DNA of 9,502 nt from positions 1 to 9,502 of the forward strand of contig CAMOEP010000063.1 of the NCBI GenBank assembly GCA_946612185.1, in the 5' to 3' direction. The notes under the pieces are model-generated. The model saw only the letters and a program-made list of their open reading frames with translations, made no database searches and was not told where the DNA came from. This DNA comes from an uncultured Ruminococcus sp. (lineage in GTDB: Bacteria > Bacillota > Clostridia > Oscillospirales > Ruminococcaceae). A program made the position numbers and the translations under genes. Each line of letters begins with the position of its first letter. Position 1 is the first letter of the stretch. Positions 1 through 5,513 of this stretch are shown here, in pieces.

Positions 1-310
1 TGCGGTACAGACCGTCCTCAAATGCCTGTATAGCGTTGTTTACGGCAGGTTCAAGTTTCTGTTCCCTACCGCCGTAGTTTATTCCGAAAGCGATTTTCCC
101 CACCTGAGCCATATCGTTTATATTATCGGCGGAAAGCGGCGAAATACCGCTATCTCCCGCCCTCACCCGGCTATTGTAGTCCTCCACGCAGATCTGCACG
201 GTATCGGTGATAAGCTGTCGGACTGTAGCCGGTTTTCGAGGGTAAACAAACGGTACAGGGGCAATTTTTTTACGACTGCCCAGTTGTTTAATGTTAATGT
301 TTATAACCAT
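1..310 (-). CDS. Unknown protein, N-terminal 103 residues (runs off the window)
   Basis: An open frame starts at an ATG whose first base is 310 and runs without a stop to base 1, so the C-terminus is outside the window. The start is backed by a GGAGGA ribosome site about five bases upstream. The visible protein begins MVININIKQLGSRKKIAPVP, then has a segment rich in charged residues (VRQLITDTVQICVEDYNSRV) and a conserved-looking stretch with GKIAFGINYGG. There is no signal peptide or membrane segment. From memory it resembles small proteins found beside DUF4132/DUF5724-type genes in Clostridia, but I cannot verify this and assign no function. It is the third gene of a minus-strand set. A hairpin with a T-run separates it from the gene before it, so its expression may be set by partial read-through. 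Confidence 0.72.
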   Translation of the reverse strand, partial: MVININIKQLGSRKKIAPVPFVYPRKPATVRQLITDTVQICVEDYNSRVRAGDSGISPLSADNINDMAQVGKIAFGINYGGREQKLEPAVNNAIQAFEDGLYR

Positions 311-329
311 AAATCCTCCAATAGAAAAA

Positions 330-350
330 CAGGCAGAGTTAGTCTGCCTG
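330..350 (-). terminator. Terminator-like hairpin between two operon genes
   Basis: CAGGCAGA (330-337) and TCTGCCTG (343-350) form a perfect 8-bp stem with a 5-base loop. Reading on the minus strand, the stem is followed directly by TTTTT. It lies 6 bases after the stop codon at 357-359 and just before the ribosome site of the next gene. This is the form of an intrinsic terminator or attenuator. Because the downstream gene has no clear promoter of its own in the 46-base gap, partial termination is the likeliest role. Confidence 0.6.
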
Positions 351-356
351 TAATCG

Positions 357-764
357 TTAATTCTTTTTAATTTTTCCCTCAGCAATCATGATAGATGTCT
401 TATAAAATGCCGAAACACTGTCAGAAACGTTACCCTTGATGCGCTTGAAAACCTTAGTCACCGGGAACATTTTCCAACCGGCATTCTTCTCAAGGCATGG
501 TACACCTTCGTGCATAGCCCACCTGTAGCCGCCTTTTCCGCCGCCGTTTTCCAGAATGAGCTGACCCAGATAGACACCCAGAGAGTAAGCAATTTTCTGC
601 GCATCTGCATCACTCAGGCGACCGGACTGGTAGCGGTTTGCCACCTTGCCGAGGATATACTCCATAGTATCAGCATCTTTAGGTGAATTTGTAAACTTTT
701 TACCAAACTGTTCCACGAACTTGAAAGCCCCGTCACAGTATGCAGATATGTTCAGTTCTTCCAT
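357..764 (-). CDS. Unknown 135-residue soluble protein, possibly DUF3806-like
   Basis: The start at 764 is supported by an AGGAG ribosome site about eight bases upstream. The protein is soluble, with no signal peptide or membrane helix. It has a helical N-terminal half, then a core containing YSLGVYLGQLILENGGGKGG (about residues 60-79), a short segment around GVPCLEKN, and a C-terminal FPVTKVFKRIKGNVSDSVSAF motif. The pattern of 'LGxYLGxxIxxxxGG' followed by 'FPxxKVxKRIxxGxxDSVxxFY' is one I associate with DUF3806-like proteins, often seen in immunity-type or orphan small-protein clusters. That link is from memory and weak. It is the second gene of the minus-strand set, 15 bases after the stop of the gene at 780-1238. 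Confidence 0.75.
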   Translation of the reverse strand: MEELNISAYCDGAFKFVEQFGKKFTNSPKDADTMEYILGKVANRYQSGRLSDADAQKIAYSLGVYLGQLILENGGGKGGYRWAMHEGVPCLEKNAGWKMFPVTKVFKRIKGNVSDSVSAFYKTSIMIAEGKIKKN

Positions 765-779
765 GTAATGCTCCTAAAG

Positions 780-1238
780 TCAATATAGTGCCTTAGCGTC
801 CTGCTCATAAACAGCCATCGGAAACGCATTCTTATTGTTGACATCGAAGGTATGCCCGAAGATGTCGAAAAGTTCCTTTTTAGTCAGGACATTTCGCTTG
901 TAGTCCAGATACGGCGGAATAACCACCAGCGGTATCTGTTCCTCTAAGCTGCGGACTGAGGAATCGTCCGTATAAATTGTGTACATACAGGGAGTTCTGC
1001 CCCTTTTTCCGTCATAACAAAAGCTGACCACCACTGAATAGCGATGAGGAGAGAGTGGGTTTCTATGTTCATTCTCACAAATATCAATGATATTAGCGAC
1101 TGCGCTTTGTGAAAAGTTACTATAGATTTCCTGGAGAAGCTTCTTGTTCTCCGTCTTGTTCCCTCCGAGTTTGCTGATTATCACCACAACAGCGACGATC
1201 AACAATACGACAACAATTCCGATTATAATCAATTTCAT
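780..1238 (-). CDS. Membrane-anchored unknown protein, 152 residues
   Basis: The open frame extends upstream to 1352, but I place the start at the ATG at 1238. An extended -10 promoter (TGGTACAAT, 1272-1280) lies inside the longer version, and an AGGGG ribosome site sits about ten bases before 1238. The protein then opens with MKLIIIGIVVVLLIVAVVVI, a single membrane helix with few residues before it, suggesting a signal anchor with the rest outside or at the membrane face. The soluble part contains HRYSVVVSFCYDGKRGRTPC, then IPLVVIPPYLDYKRNVLTKK and ELFDIFGHTF. The 'RYxVxVxYxYDGK ... IPxVVxPxYxxY' layout loosely recalls DUF3592-type small domains, but I do not recognise the family. It is the promoter-proximal gene of a three-gene set and is divergent from the LysR gene. 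Confidence 0.72.
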   Translation of the reverse strand: MKLIIIGIVVVLLIVAVVVIISKLGGNKTENKKLLQEIYSNFSQSAVANIIDICENEHRNPLSPHRYSVVVSFCYDGKRGRTPCMYTIYTDDSSVRSLEEQIPLVVIPPYLDYKRNVLTKKELFDIFGHTFDVNNKNAFPMAVYEQDAKALY

Positions 1239-1271
1239 CCTTATCATTCCCCTAACCGATATGATAAATAT

Positions 1272-1300
1272 ATTGTACCACACATGAAAATCATATGCAA
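1272..1300 (-). promoter_or_regulatory. Promoter of the three-gene minus-strand set
   Basis: On the minus strand the -10 box is TACAAT (1272-1277), preceded by TGG to make an extended -10. A weak -35 (TTGCAT, 1295-1300) lies 17 bp away. Predicted transcription starts near 1265, giving a leader of about 27 bases before the ATG at 1238. This promoter decides the start of the gene at 780-1238. Confidence 0.6.
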
Positions 1301-1526
1301 TTAGCAAAACGAATAAAAGAATCCCCCTTTTTTGGTGATTTTGCACACACACAAATTTCTTGGCTATATACCGTGTTTTTCAGTTGTTAAAATTTTAGAT
1401 TTCCACTGATTTTCAAGAAATGTTTACAATTTCCGAGCCATTTTTTACCATCATCAGAGTATTCCTGTGCAGTATTAAGCTTATCAAATTATAAGTAAAA
1501 CTTATCCGAATTGTAGATTTCAGGGC
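1301..1526. other. AT-rich divergent spacer
   Basis: This is most of the 362-bp gap between the divergent starts at 1238 and 1601. It is AT-rich, holds no convincing coding frame and no RNA gene I recognise. Its visible content is the dyad at 1491-1505 and a looser CTTAT-N6-ATAAG arrangement at 1480-1495 next to it. The two divergent promoters flank it. Confidence 0.5.
1491..1505. promoter_or_regulatory. LysR-type regulator box (T-N11-A dyad)
   Basis: ATAAGT-AAA-ACTTAT is a perfect 6-bp dyad with a 3-base spacer. It fits the T-N11-A rule for LysR-family sites (T at 1492, A at 1504). Its centre (1498) is about 64 bp before the predicted start of the LysR transcript near 1562, the classic place for the family's recognition site. 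A third arm, CTTAT at 1480-1484, forms a second possible pairing with ATAAG at 1491-1495. Autoregulation is the simplest reading. It is about 230 bp from the divergent promoter, far for direct control. Confidence 0.6.
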
Positions 1527-1555
1527 TTGATTAATTCGTAAAACTATGGTATAAT
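1527..1555 (+). promoter_or_regulatory. Promoter of the LysR-type regulator gene
   Basis: TTGATT (1527-1532) and TATAAT (1550-1555) are separated by 17 bp, and TGG just before the -10 makes an extended -10 box. The predicted transcript starts near 1562 and has a leader of about 39 bases before the ATG at 1601. Confidence 0.8.
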
Positions 1556-1600
1556 TTAAGCAATTACAGCAAAACAGTACAGATATGACGGAGGTGGAAT

Positions 1601-2470
1601 ATGTTAAAACAGATACGTTATTTTCAGTCAGTGGTGAGAACCGGCAGTTTTACCGCAGCCGCCGAGGAGCATTTCATCTCACAGTCGGCTATATCCCAGC
1701 AAATAAAGGCGCTCGAAGCGGAACTTGGCACTCCCCTGCTGAACCGAAACAAGCGCAGCTTTACCCTAACCGAAGCCGGGGAATTCTTTTACCGGAAAAG
1801 CCTGGTACTGGTGGCGGATTATGACGCTGTCCTGCGCCAGATGCAGCAGATGACCAGCGGCAAAGGTTCGCTGAAAATAGGCGTTCTGAAAGGATACTGC
1901 GGAAACGAACTTTCCGGCGCTGTTGCTGAGTTTTCGGCGCAGTTCCCGGAAGTTACGGCGGAGGTCACCCACGCCAACCATGACGCTCTTTACGCCCAGC
2001 TTCGCAGAGGTGAACTGGATATCGTCCTGAATGACCAACGGCGTGCTTTTTCGGACGAGTACGTCAATATCGTACTTGATATACAGGAGTACTATGCCGA
2101 AATATCGGCAAAAAGTCCGCTTGCACAGCTTGACAGTGCGGAGATAAGTGACCTGAAAAATACGCCGCTGATACTCCTTGCTTCTGAGGATCAGCGTGAG
2201 ACTGAGCGGCATTTTTACCTGGACGACCTGGGATTCAAGAGCGAGGTGTTTTTCACGGAATTTACGGACGATGCCCGTATGCTGGTCATTCAGGGCAAGG
2301 GGTTCATGCCGATCGAGGGCAGCGCTCCCCCCTCCGGAAGTGCAACGAAAGCCATTCGCCTGCTCCGCAGCGGAAAGCCGCTTATCCGCCGATACTGCGC
2401 CTTTCTGCGAACTGATAACGGCTCAGAATACGCACAAAAATTCGTGGAACTCTTGAAAGCACAGTTCTGA
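1601..2470 (+). CDS. LysR-family transcriptional regulator
   Basis: A cytoplasmic DNA-binding regulator of 289 residues, close to the usual family length of about 300. The N-terminal winged helix-turn-helix spans about residues 3-60, with the family signature in TGSFTAAAEEHFISQSAISQ (about 15-34) and the following QIKALEAELGTPLLNR. A helical linker runs to about residue 88, then a periplasmic-binding-like effector domain starts at LKIGVLKGYC. The effector is not identifiable from sequence alone. The start is fixed by a strong GGAGGTG ribosome site at 1590-1596. An extended -10 promoter and a T-N11-A box precede it, which argues for autoregulation. It is divergent from the small membrane-protein gene at 780-1238, a usual LysR layout, but the gap is long. 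No strong terminator follows it. The downstream region is a repeat copy. Confidence 0.93.
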   Translation: MLKQIRYFQSVVRTGSFTAAAEEHFISQSAISQQIKALEAELGTPLLNRNKRSFTLTEAGEFFYRKSLVLVADYDAVLRQMQQMTSGKGSLKIGVLKGYCGNELSGAVAEFSAQFPEVTAEVTHANHDALYAQLRRGELDIVLNDQRRAFSDEYVNIVLDIQEYYAEISAKSPLAQLDSAEISDLKNTPLILLASEDQRETERHFYLDDLGFKSEVFFTEFTDDARMLVIQGKGFMPIEGSAPPSGSATKAIRLLRSGKPLIRRYCAFLRTDNGSEYAQKFVELLKAQF

Positions 2471-2497
2471 TGTCCCAAACCGTCCCAATGTTCCTCC

Positions 2498-2600
2498 CGG
2501 CTATTTTCTGAGGATATTCTTCTGGGCAAGGATTTTCTCTCTGACTTCTTTTTGAGACTTCAAGTTTTAGGAAGGGGGTCTGGGAGAAGCCGGAGGGTCA
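2498..2600 (-). repeat. Intergenic repeat, copy A (short form)
   Basis: Read on the minus strand from the stop codon at 2600, this matches the plus strand after the response regulator stop at 6101. Shared blocks are a TCCCA-AGAC-CC patch, TTCCTAAAACTT (copy A 2562-2573; copy B 6123-6134), and a 32-base block with one mismatch (2498-2529 against 6255-6286). The middle differs: about 30 bases here against about 120 in copy B, which carries a large hairpin. Both copies begin at the stop codon of a gene and sit between convergent genes. No coding potential. Confidence 0.75.
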
Positions 2601-2942
2601 CTGGAATTTTTTGCGGATATTGTCGATGTCCTCGGTAGTGCCGCCGGTGTCGTCGGGGGAGCGGAACTCACCTTTGTCAACCATGCGCATAAATGCGTCA
2701 ACAACGTCGCTGGTAAGCTGAGTTCCACGGGCCTCGCTGATAATTGACACAGCTTTGTCGAAGTTCATTCGTTTGCGGTATGGGCGGTCGGAGTACATTG
2801 CATCAAATGTATCCGCAACGGCGATTATCTGGGCAACTCTTGGTATTTCGTCACCCTTTAGTCCCTTTGGGTAGCCTTTTCCGTCGGGACGCTCATGGTG
2901 TGCGCCTGCGCCGATAGCAAGTTCCGGCATTATAGGCAACAC
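2598..2942 (-). pseudogene. 5'-truncated HD-GYP phosphodiesterase remnant
   Basis: The 114-residue frame holds only the C-terminal half of an HD-GYP domain, the family that degrades cyclic di-GMP or related dinucleotides. Visible family features are MPELAIGAGAHHERPDGKGYP with the GYP triplet and the HHE metal ligands, then IIAVADTFDAMYSDRPYRKR, then a C-terminal helix and an acidic tail. Missing are the upstream HD pair (the 'HDIGK' region) and any sensor or receiver domain, so it cannot make the full metal site. The break falls at a perfect 18-bp palindrome (2934-2981). The only upstream start, a GTG at 2942, lies inside that palindrome and has no ribosome site, and an in-frame stop sits just beyond it. 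I read this as a dead fragment left by a rearrangement. The alternative, a functional short protein, is unlikely. Confidence 0.8.
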
Positions 2943-2981
2943 CGCACAAAGAGCGCCTGGCGGCTTTGTGCGGTGTTGCCT
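2934..2981. repeat. Perfect 18-bp inverted repeat at the HD-GYP break
   Basis: AGGCAACACCGCACAAAG (2934-2951) and its exact complement (2964-2981) flank a 12-base centre that itself contains CGCC-T-GGCG. No T-run follows on either strand, so it is not a standard terminator. Its edge coincides with the truncation of the HD-GYP gene. It looks like a small palindromic repeat or the scar of a mobile element, but I cannot name a family. Confidence 0.75.
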
Positions 2982-3018
2982 TTAGTAACATATTTTTAAA
3001 TTGCAAGGATCTCGGCAG

Positions 3019-3072
3019 TTACCGACGGCTGACAGTGAGTGCGGTCAGCAAAATCTGTCAGCCTTGGGTAAC
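3019..3072. repeat. Two-step imperfect hairpin downstream of the Nif11-like gene
   Basis: GTTACC (3019-3024) pairs with GGTAAC (3067-3072), and GGCTGACAG (3027-3035) pairs with CTGTCAGCC (3055-3063), separated by a 3/3 internal loop. The 19-base apical part carries another GGTCAGC. On the plus strand it is followed by an AT-rich stretch and AAAGGAGGAG with no start codon after it. It may end transcripts of the minus-strand Nif11-like gene, though there is no T-run, or it may be part of one composite element with the palindrome at 2934-2981. Confidence 0.5.
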
Positions 3073-3107
3073 ACACCTTTATATTATCTGAAAGGAGGAG
3101 TAACAGT

Positions 3108-3557
3108 CTATTTTATTTCGTTGCCGTACTTGTCGTAGATGTCGATAAGTCCACGCTCTGAAAGAGAAAGTCGGCATTTTTTGCATATACAGTCGGCGGA
3201 AGATTCAATAATTTCGTGATGACCGCCTTTTGGACAGGACTCATGGTCGTTGCGGATCCAGTAGTCAGTCCAACTCATGTAGAAGTTCATGGGGCAGCCC
3301 ATTCGTCTGCCATCGGGAGCGAAGTCATCGTTAGCGCTTGCGACGCTTTCCAGTTCATCGGCGGAGAAGCGTCTTTCGGATTCTTCCTTTTCAAAGTCCT
3401 CCGCAGAGATATCGAAGCCGAGTTTTTTAGCGGCGTAAGCGGTTATCTCAGGTGTAACAGTACCGTTTGCGGAGATTATATCGAGTATTCTCAGATATTT
3501 TTTACGAAGCGACAGATCGTTATACATAGCGATCTTAAAGCGTGTCATTTCTGTCAT
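3108..3557 (-). CDS. Nif11-like protein with Cys/His-rich C-terminal tail
   Basis: This 149-residue protein has an N-terminal part (about residues 1-78) that reads like a Nif11-type leader: a helical start (MTRFKIAMYNDLSLRKKYLR), then AAKKLGFDISAEDFEKEESE and a closing FSADELESVASAND. Nif11 leaders typically show 'GFDITAEDL ... LSDEELEAVAGG'. The tail (about 79-149) is Cys/His rich: GCP, then SCPKGGHHEI, then CICKKC, with aromatic residues in MSWTDYWIRND. It could be a ribosomally made peptide precursor or a Nif11-derived protein with a small zinc site (C-x4-HH ... C-x-C-x2-C). Family knowledge allows both. The start at 3557 has an AAGGAGA site about six bases upstream. No maturation or export gene is visible. 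It is divergent from the kinase/regulator pair, behind a long structured leader and an operator cluster. Confidence 0.6.
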   Translation of the reverse strand: MTEMTRFKIAMYNDLSLRKKYLRILDIISANGTVTPEITAYAAKKLGFDISAEDFEKEESERRFSADELESVASANDDFAPDGRRMGCPMNFYMSWTDYWIRNDHESCPKGGHHEIIESSADCICKKCRLSLSERGLIDIYDKYGNEIK

Positions 3558-3604
3558 TGTATCTCCTTCTTCATATATTCCATTCCGGGAACTTGCTATA
3601 TAAA

Positions 3605-3681
3605 ACCTCCTTTTCCCAGACTTCCCTTCAAGGGCTGCAAGTGGCGCTTACAGCCCTGTCAGGATAGTCAGTATTGGAGGT
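3605..3681 (-). promoter_or_regulatory. Structured leader of the Nif11-like gene
   Basis: If transcription starts near 3748, the leader is about 190 bases. It contains a 7-bp stem AGGGCTG/CAGCCCT (3631-3637, 3651-3657), extended by AAG/CTT. On the minus strand ACCTCC (3676-3681) can pair with GGAGGT (3605-3610), enclosing that stem. The GGAGG here is a second ribosome-site-like sequence with no start codon after it. The true site is AAGGAGA near 3564-3570. No riboswitch class was recognised, so a regulatory role is a guess. Confidence 0.35.
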
Positions 3682-3754
3682 GAAGATGTCTTGATATGAT
3701 TATGGACTATTTATTTCTTGTCCTGTAAAATACTTGTTTTTTTCTTCTGACTAT

Positions 3755-3783
3755 ATTGTAACACATTTCACAGTAAATTGCAT
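3755..3783 (-). promoter_or_regulatory. Promoter of the Nif11-like gene
   Basis: On the minus strand an extended -10 box TGTTACAAT (-10 at 3755-3760) lies 17 bp from a weak -35 (ATGCAA, 3778-3783). The -35 falls inside the operator-like cluster. A perfect TTGACA (3811-3816, minus strand) lies further upstream and, with a poor -10 (TATGGT, 3786-3791, 19-bp spacing), could be a second promoter whose -10 is also inside the cluster. Confidence 0.55.
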
Positions 3784-3800
3784 TTACCATACTGGTAAAT
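3773..3800. promoter_or_regulatory. Overlapping operator dyads (GTAAAT/ATTTAC)
   Basis: Three half-sites alternate in direction: GTAAAT (3773-3778), ATTTACCA (3782-3789) and TGGTAAAT (3793-3800). Each neighbouring pair is separated by exactly three bases, so two overlapping perfect dyads share the middle arm. The right dyad has 8-bp arms. The cluster covers the -35 of the Nif11-like gene's promoter. The nine bases GTAAATACA at 3795-3803 recur exactly at 4177-4185, just inside the kinase transcript. It looks like the binding site of a dimeric repressor or activator. The XRE-domain regulator encoded nearby is the natural candidate. Confidence 0.55.
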
Positions 3801-3857
3801 ACAGCACTTTTGTCAAATTCAACAAAACCATCATAATTCATTAGTGATTTTCAACAA

Positions 3858-4130
3858 CCAAGCTGCGTCAGCTTGACCACATATCACGTTGTCGCTCGTT
3901 AACTCGCTCACTTTTTTAGAAACGGTACTTTGTACGTCGCTCAACCTTATCTGTACTGGTACAATGTTCTCCGGTAGAACAAAAAAAGCGGCAAATTCAC
4001 AAAAATACTTGAATAGAACTATGTACCAAGCAGAATATGGTTGAGCGACGGCAAAAGTACCGTTTCTTTTAAAGTGAGCGAGAGAAACGAGCGACAACGT
4101 GAGAGCGGTCGAGCTGGCTCAGCTCGGCTT
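3858..4130. repeat. Large fold-back element (about 130-bp imperfect arms)
   Basis: The left arm (about 3858-3970) is the imperfect complement of the right arm (about 4015-4130). The best block pairs 3885-3946 with 4039-4101: about 54 of 63 aligned positions match, and all differences fall in three short patches (AA/TCT, TTT/AAA, GTA/TGC). Outside it, AGCTG-GTCAGCTTGACC pairs with GGTCGAGCTG-CAGCT. Inside, GTTCT (3966-3970) pairs with AGAAC (4015-4019). GAGCGA-type hexamers recur in both arms. Open frames here are by-products of the palindrome and start upstream of real promoters. There is no transposase. It resembles a MITE-like element sitting in the divergent spacer, with its right edge providing the -35 of the kinase promoter. 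Confidence 0.75.
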
Positions 4131-4156
4131 GACTTTTTGGGGGAATGTGATATAAT
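4129..4156 (+). promoter_or_regulatory. Promoter of the kinase/regulator operon
   Basis: TTGACT (4129-4134) and TATAAT (4151-4156) are 16 bp apart, with TGA just before the -10 making an extended -10 box. The -35 lies at the right edge of the fold-back element. Transcription is predicted near 4163, giving a leader of about 55 bases. Because this promoter is downstream of the first in-frame ATG at 4041, it rules out the long version of the kinase. Confidence 0.8.
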
Positions 4157-4217
4157 TATAGTATGTTTTTTATGCAGTAAATACAAAATATATTATGTGC
4201 ATCAGAAAGGAGACGAT

Positions 4218-5513
4218 ATGTTTCTTGAATTCATTACTTCAAGTTTCCCCACATTGATGATACTTTTCGTTCTCGTCGTCTTTATGTACGTCAACCGCAA
4301 CACCGATATCCCTGCATCAGGCCTTTTCAGAGCGGCTGTTGCCCTCCTTCTTCTAATTACGATCCTCGACTACTTCGAGCGACTTTTCGCCGGCGATACC
4401 GAGATACCCTCGCCTATCAAAGACATGAAACTGACCGTAAAATTACGAACGTTCACAAGTACATCAATGTATATCCTCCGACCAATACTCATACTTATGG
4501 AACTGCTTACCATAAGCCAGAAAAAAAAGTACCGCATAATAATGATAATCATCGCCGTTATCAATACCGCTGTTTACCTTCCGGCTCTTTTCGGCTCGCA
4601 CCACGCCTTCTACATCGACGATGAAAACCATTGGCAAGGCGGCGTATTATCACCAACTATCTTCGTGGTTCTCCTGATATACGTCGGAGCAATATTCTTC
4701 CTGTCTATCTCACACTTCAAATGCAGCCGCAGTAAAAGTCTCATCGTCCTTGCAATTGCCGTACTCGCCGCCCTGGATTCCATTTTTGAATACACCGACG
4801 CTCTCCTTGGCTATGCTACTCCAGTAACAGCTATGTGTACCCTCGCCTACTACATCTACCTGTCAGTCATCTATCAGCAGGAAATGAGGGAAACTATCGC
4901 TGAAAAGGAACTCCATATCGCCCAGGATAAGCTTATTATCCTCCGTGAACAGATCCAGCCGCATTTTATTTATAATTCACTTAACATAATCCGCACCCTC
5001 GTCCGCACCGATACCGAAACTGCTGTCGAATCTATCGACAACTTCTCGGAATACCTCCAAGCCCACTTCCGGGCTATCCAGGACGACCATATGGTTTCTT
5101 TCAAGCAGGAACTCGAAAACGTTATGGCGTACCTTTCACTCGTTCAGGCGGACTACACCAGAAAAATTGAAGTGGTCTACGAACTGAGTGAGGTGGGATT
5201 CAATATCCCTCCGCTAAGCCTTGAACCAGTTGTGGAAAATGCCGTTAAACACGGAACTGGCGCAGACGGCGGTACTATCCGCATAGCGTCTTTCATAAAG
5301 GACGACTGCTATATCGTCAGCGTCACCGACGACGGAACAGGTAAAAATAATACCCTCACCGAAAAACAAACCAAGCGCCTGGGCGTTGGCATAGACAATA
5401 CACGCAAACGCCTTGCCGAACTCTGTAACGGCAGGCTCGAAATGGACAAGCGCCCCGACGGAACTACCGTAAGCATAATAATCCCCATACCAAAGGAGGC
5501 AGAAAGTAAATGA
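4218..5513 (+). CDS. Membrane sensor histidine kinase, LytS/AgrC-style (HisKA-type PF06580)
   Basis: A 431-residue integral-membrane kinase. The start at 4218 follows an AAAGGAG site (4206-4212) and the promoter at 4129-4156. The frame stays open upstream to 4041, but only as fold-back sequence. The N-terminal half (about 1-220) has roughly six membrane helices, for example PTLMILFVLVVFMYV, VALLLLITIL and IFVVLLIYVGAIFFLSI, with a soluble loop near residues 123-142. A coiled linker leads to the phosphoacceptor motif REQIQPHFIYNSL with His249. The ATPase domain follows: PVVENAVKHG (N box, Asn341), DDGTG (371-375) and GVGIDN (389-394). This motif order is that of the His_kinase (PF06580) class, which includes LytS-like kinases; AgrC-type kinases are similar in layout and sense peptides. 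The ligand is unknown. The stop overlaps the regulator start (ATGA), so the two are co-translated. Confidence 0.9.
   Translation: MFLEFITSSFPTLMILFVLVVFMYVNRNTDIPASGLFRAAVALLLLITILDYFERLFAGDTEIPSPIKDMKLTVKLRTFTSTSMYILRPILILMELLTISQKKKYRIIMIIIAVINTAVYLPALFGSHHAFYIDDENHWQGGVLSPTIFVVLLIYVGAIFFLSISHFKCSRSKSLIVLAIAVLAALDSIFEYTDALLGYATPVTAMCTLAYYIYLSVIYQQEMRETIAEKELHIAQDKLIILREQIQPHFIYNSLNIIRTLVRTDTETAVESIDNFSEYLQAHFRAIQDDHMVSFKQELENVMAYLSLVQADYTRKIEVVYELSEVGFNIPPLSLEPVVENAVKHGTGADGGTIRIASFIKDDCYIVSVTDDGTGKNNTLTEKQTKRLGVGIDNTRKRLAELCNGRLEMDKRPDGTTVSIIIPIPKEAESK

Noticed and set aside
1239..1352. A 38-residue upstream extension of the small membrane protein
   Set aside because: The promoter -10 lies inside it, and the MKL start at 1238 gives a clean membrane anchor.
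2934..2981. The 18-bp palindrome as an intrinsic terminator
   Set aside because: The stem is strong, but neither strand has a T-run directly after it.
3092..3110. A plus-strand gene start after AAAGGAGGAG
   Set aside because: No start codon follows at a usable distance, and the sequence runs straight into the 3' end of the convergent Nif11-like gene.
3600..3670. A cobalamin-like riboswitch, because of GCCACT and GGGAAG patches in the leader of the Nif11-like gene
   Set aside because: The conserved B12-box (AGTCAGGAGACC-like) and the rest of the core are absent, so the likeness is superficial.
3831..4097. An 88-residue minus-strand frame
   Set aside because: It lies almost wholly in the fold-back element and has no promoter, ribosome site or recognisable motif.
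4041..4217. A 59-residue N-terminal extension of the histidine kinase
   Set aside because: It is translated fold-back sequence, and an extended -10 promoter and a good ribosome site lie downstream of its ATG, just before 4218.
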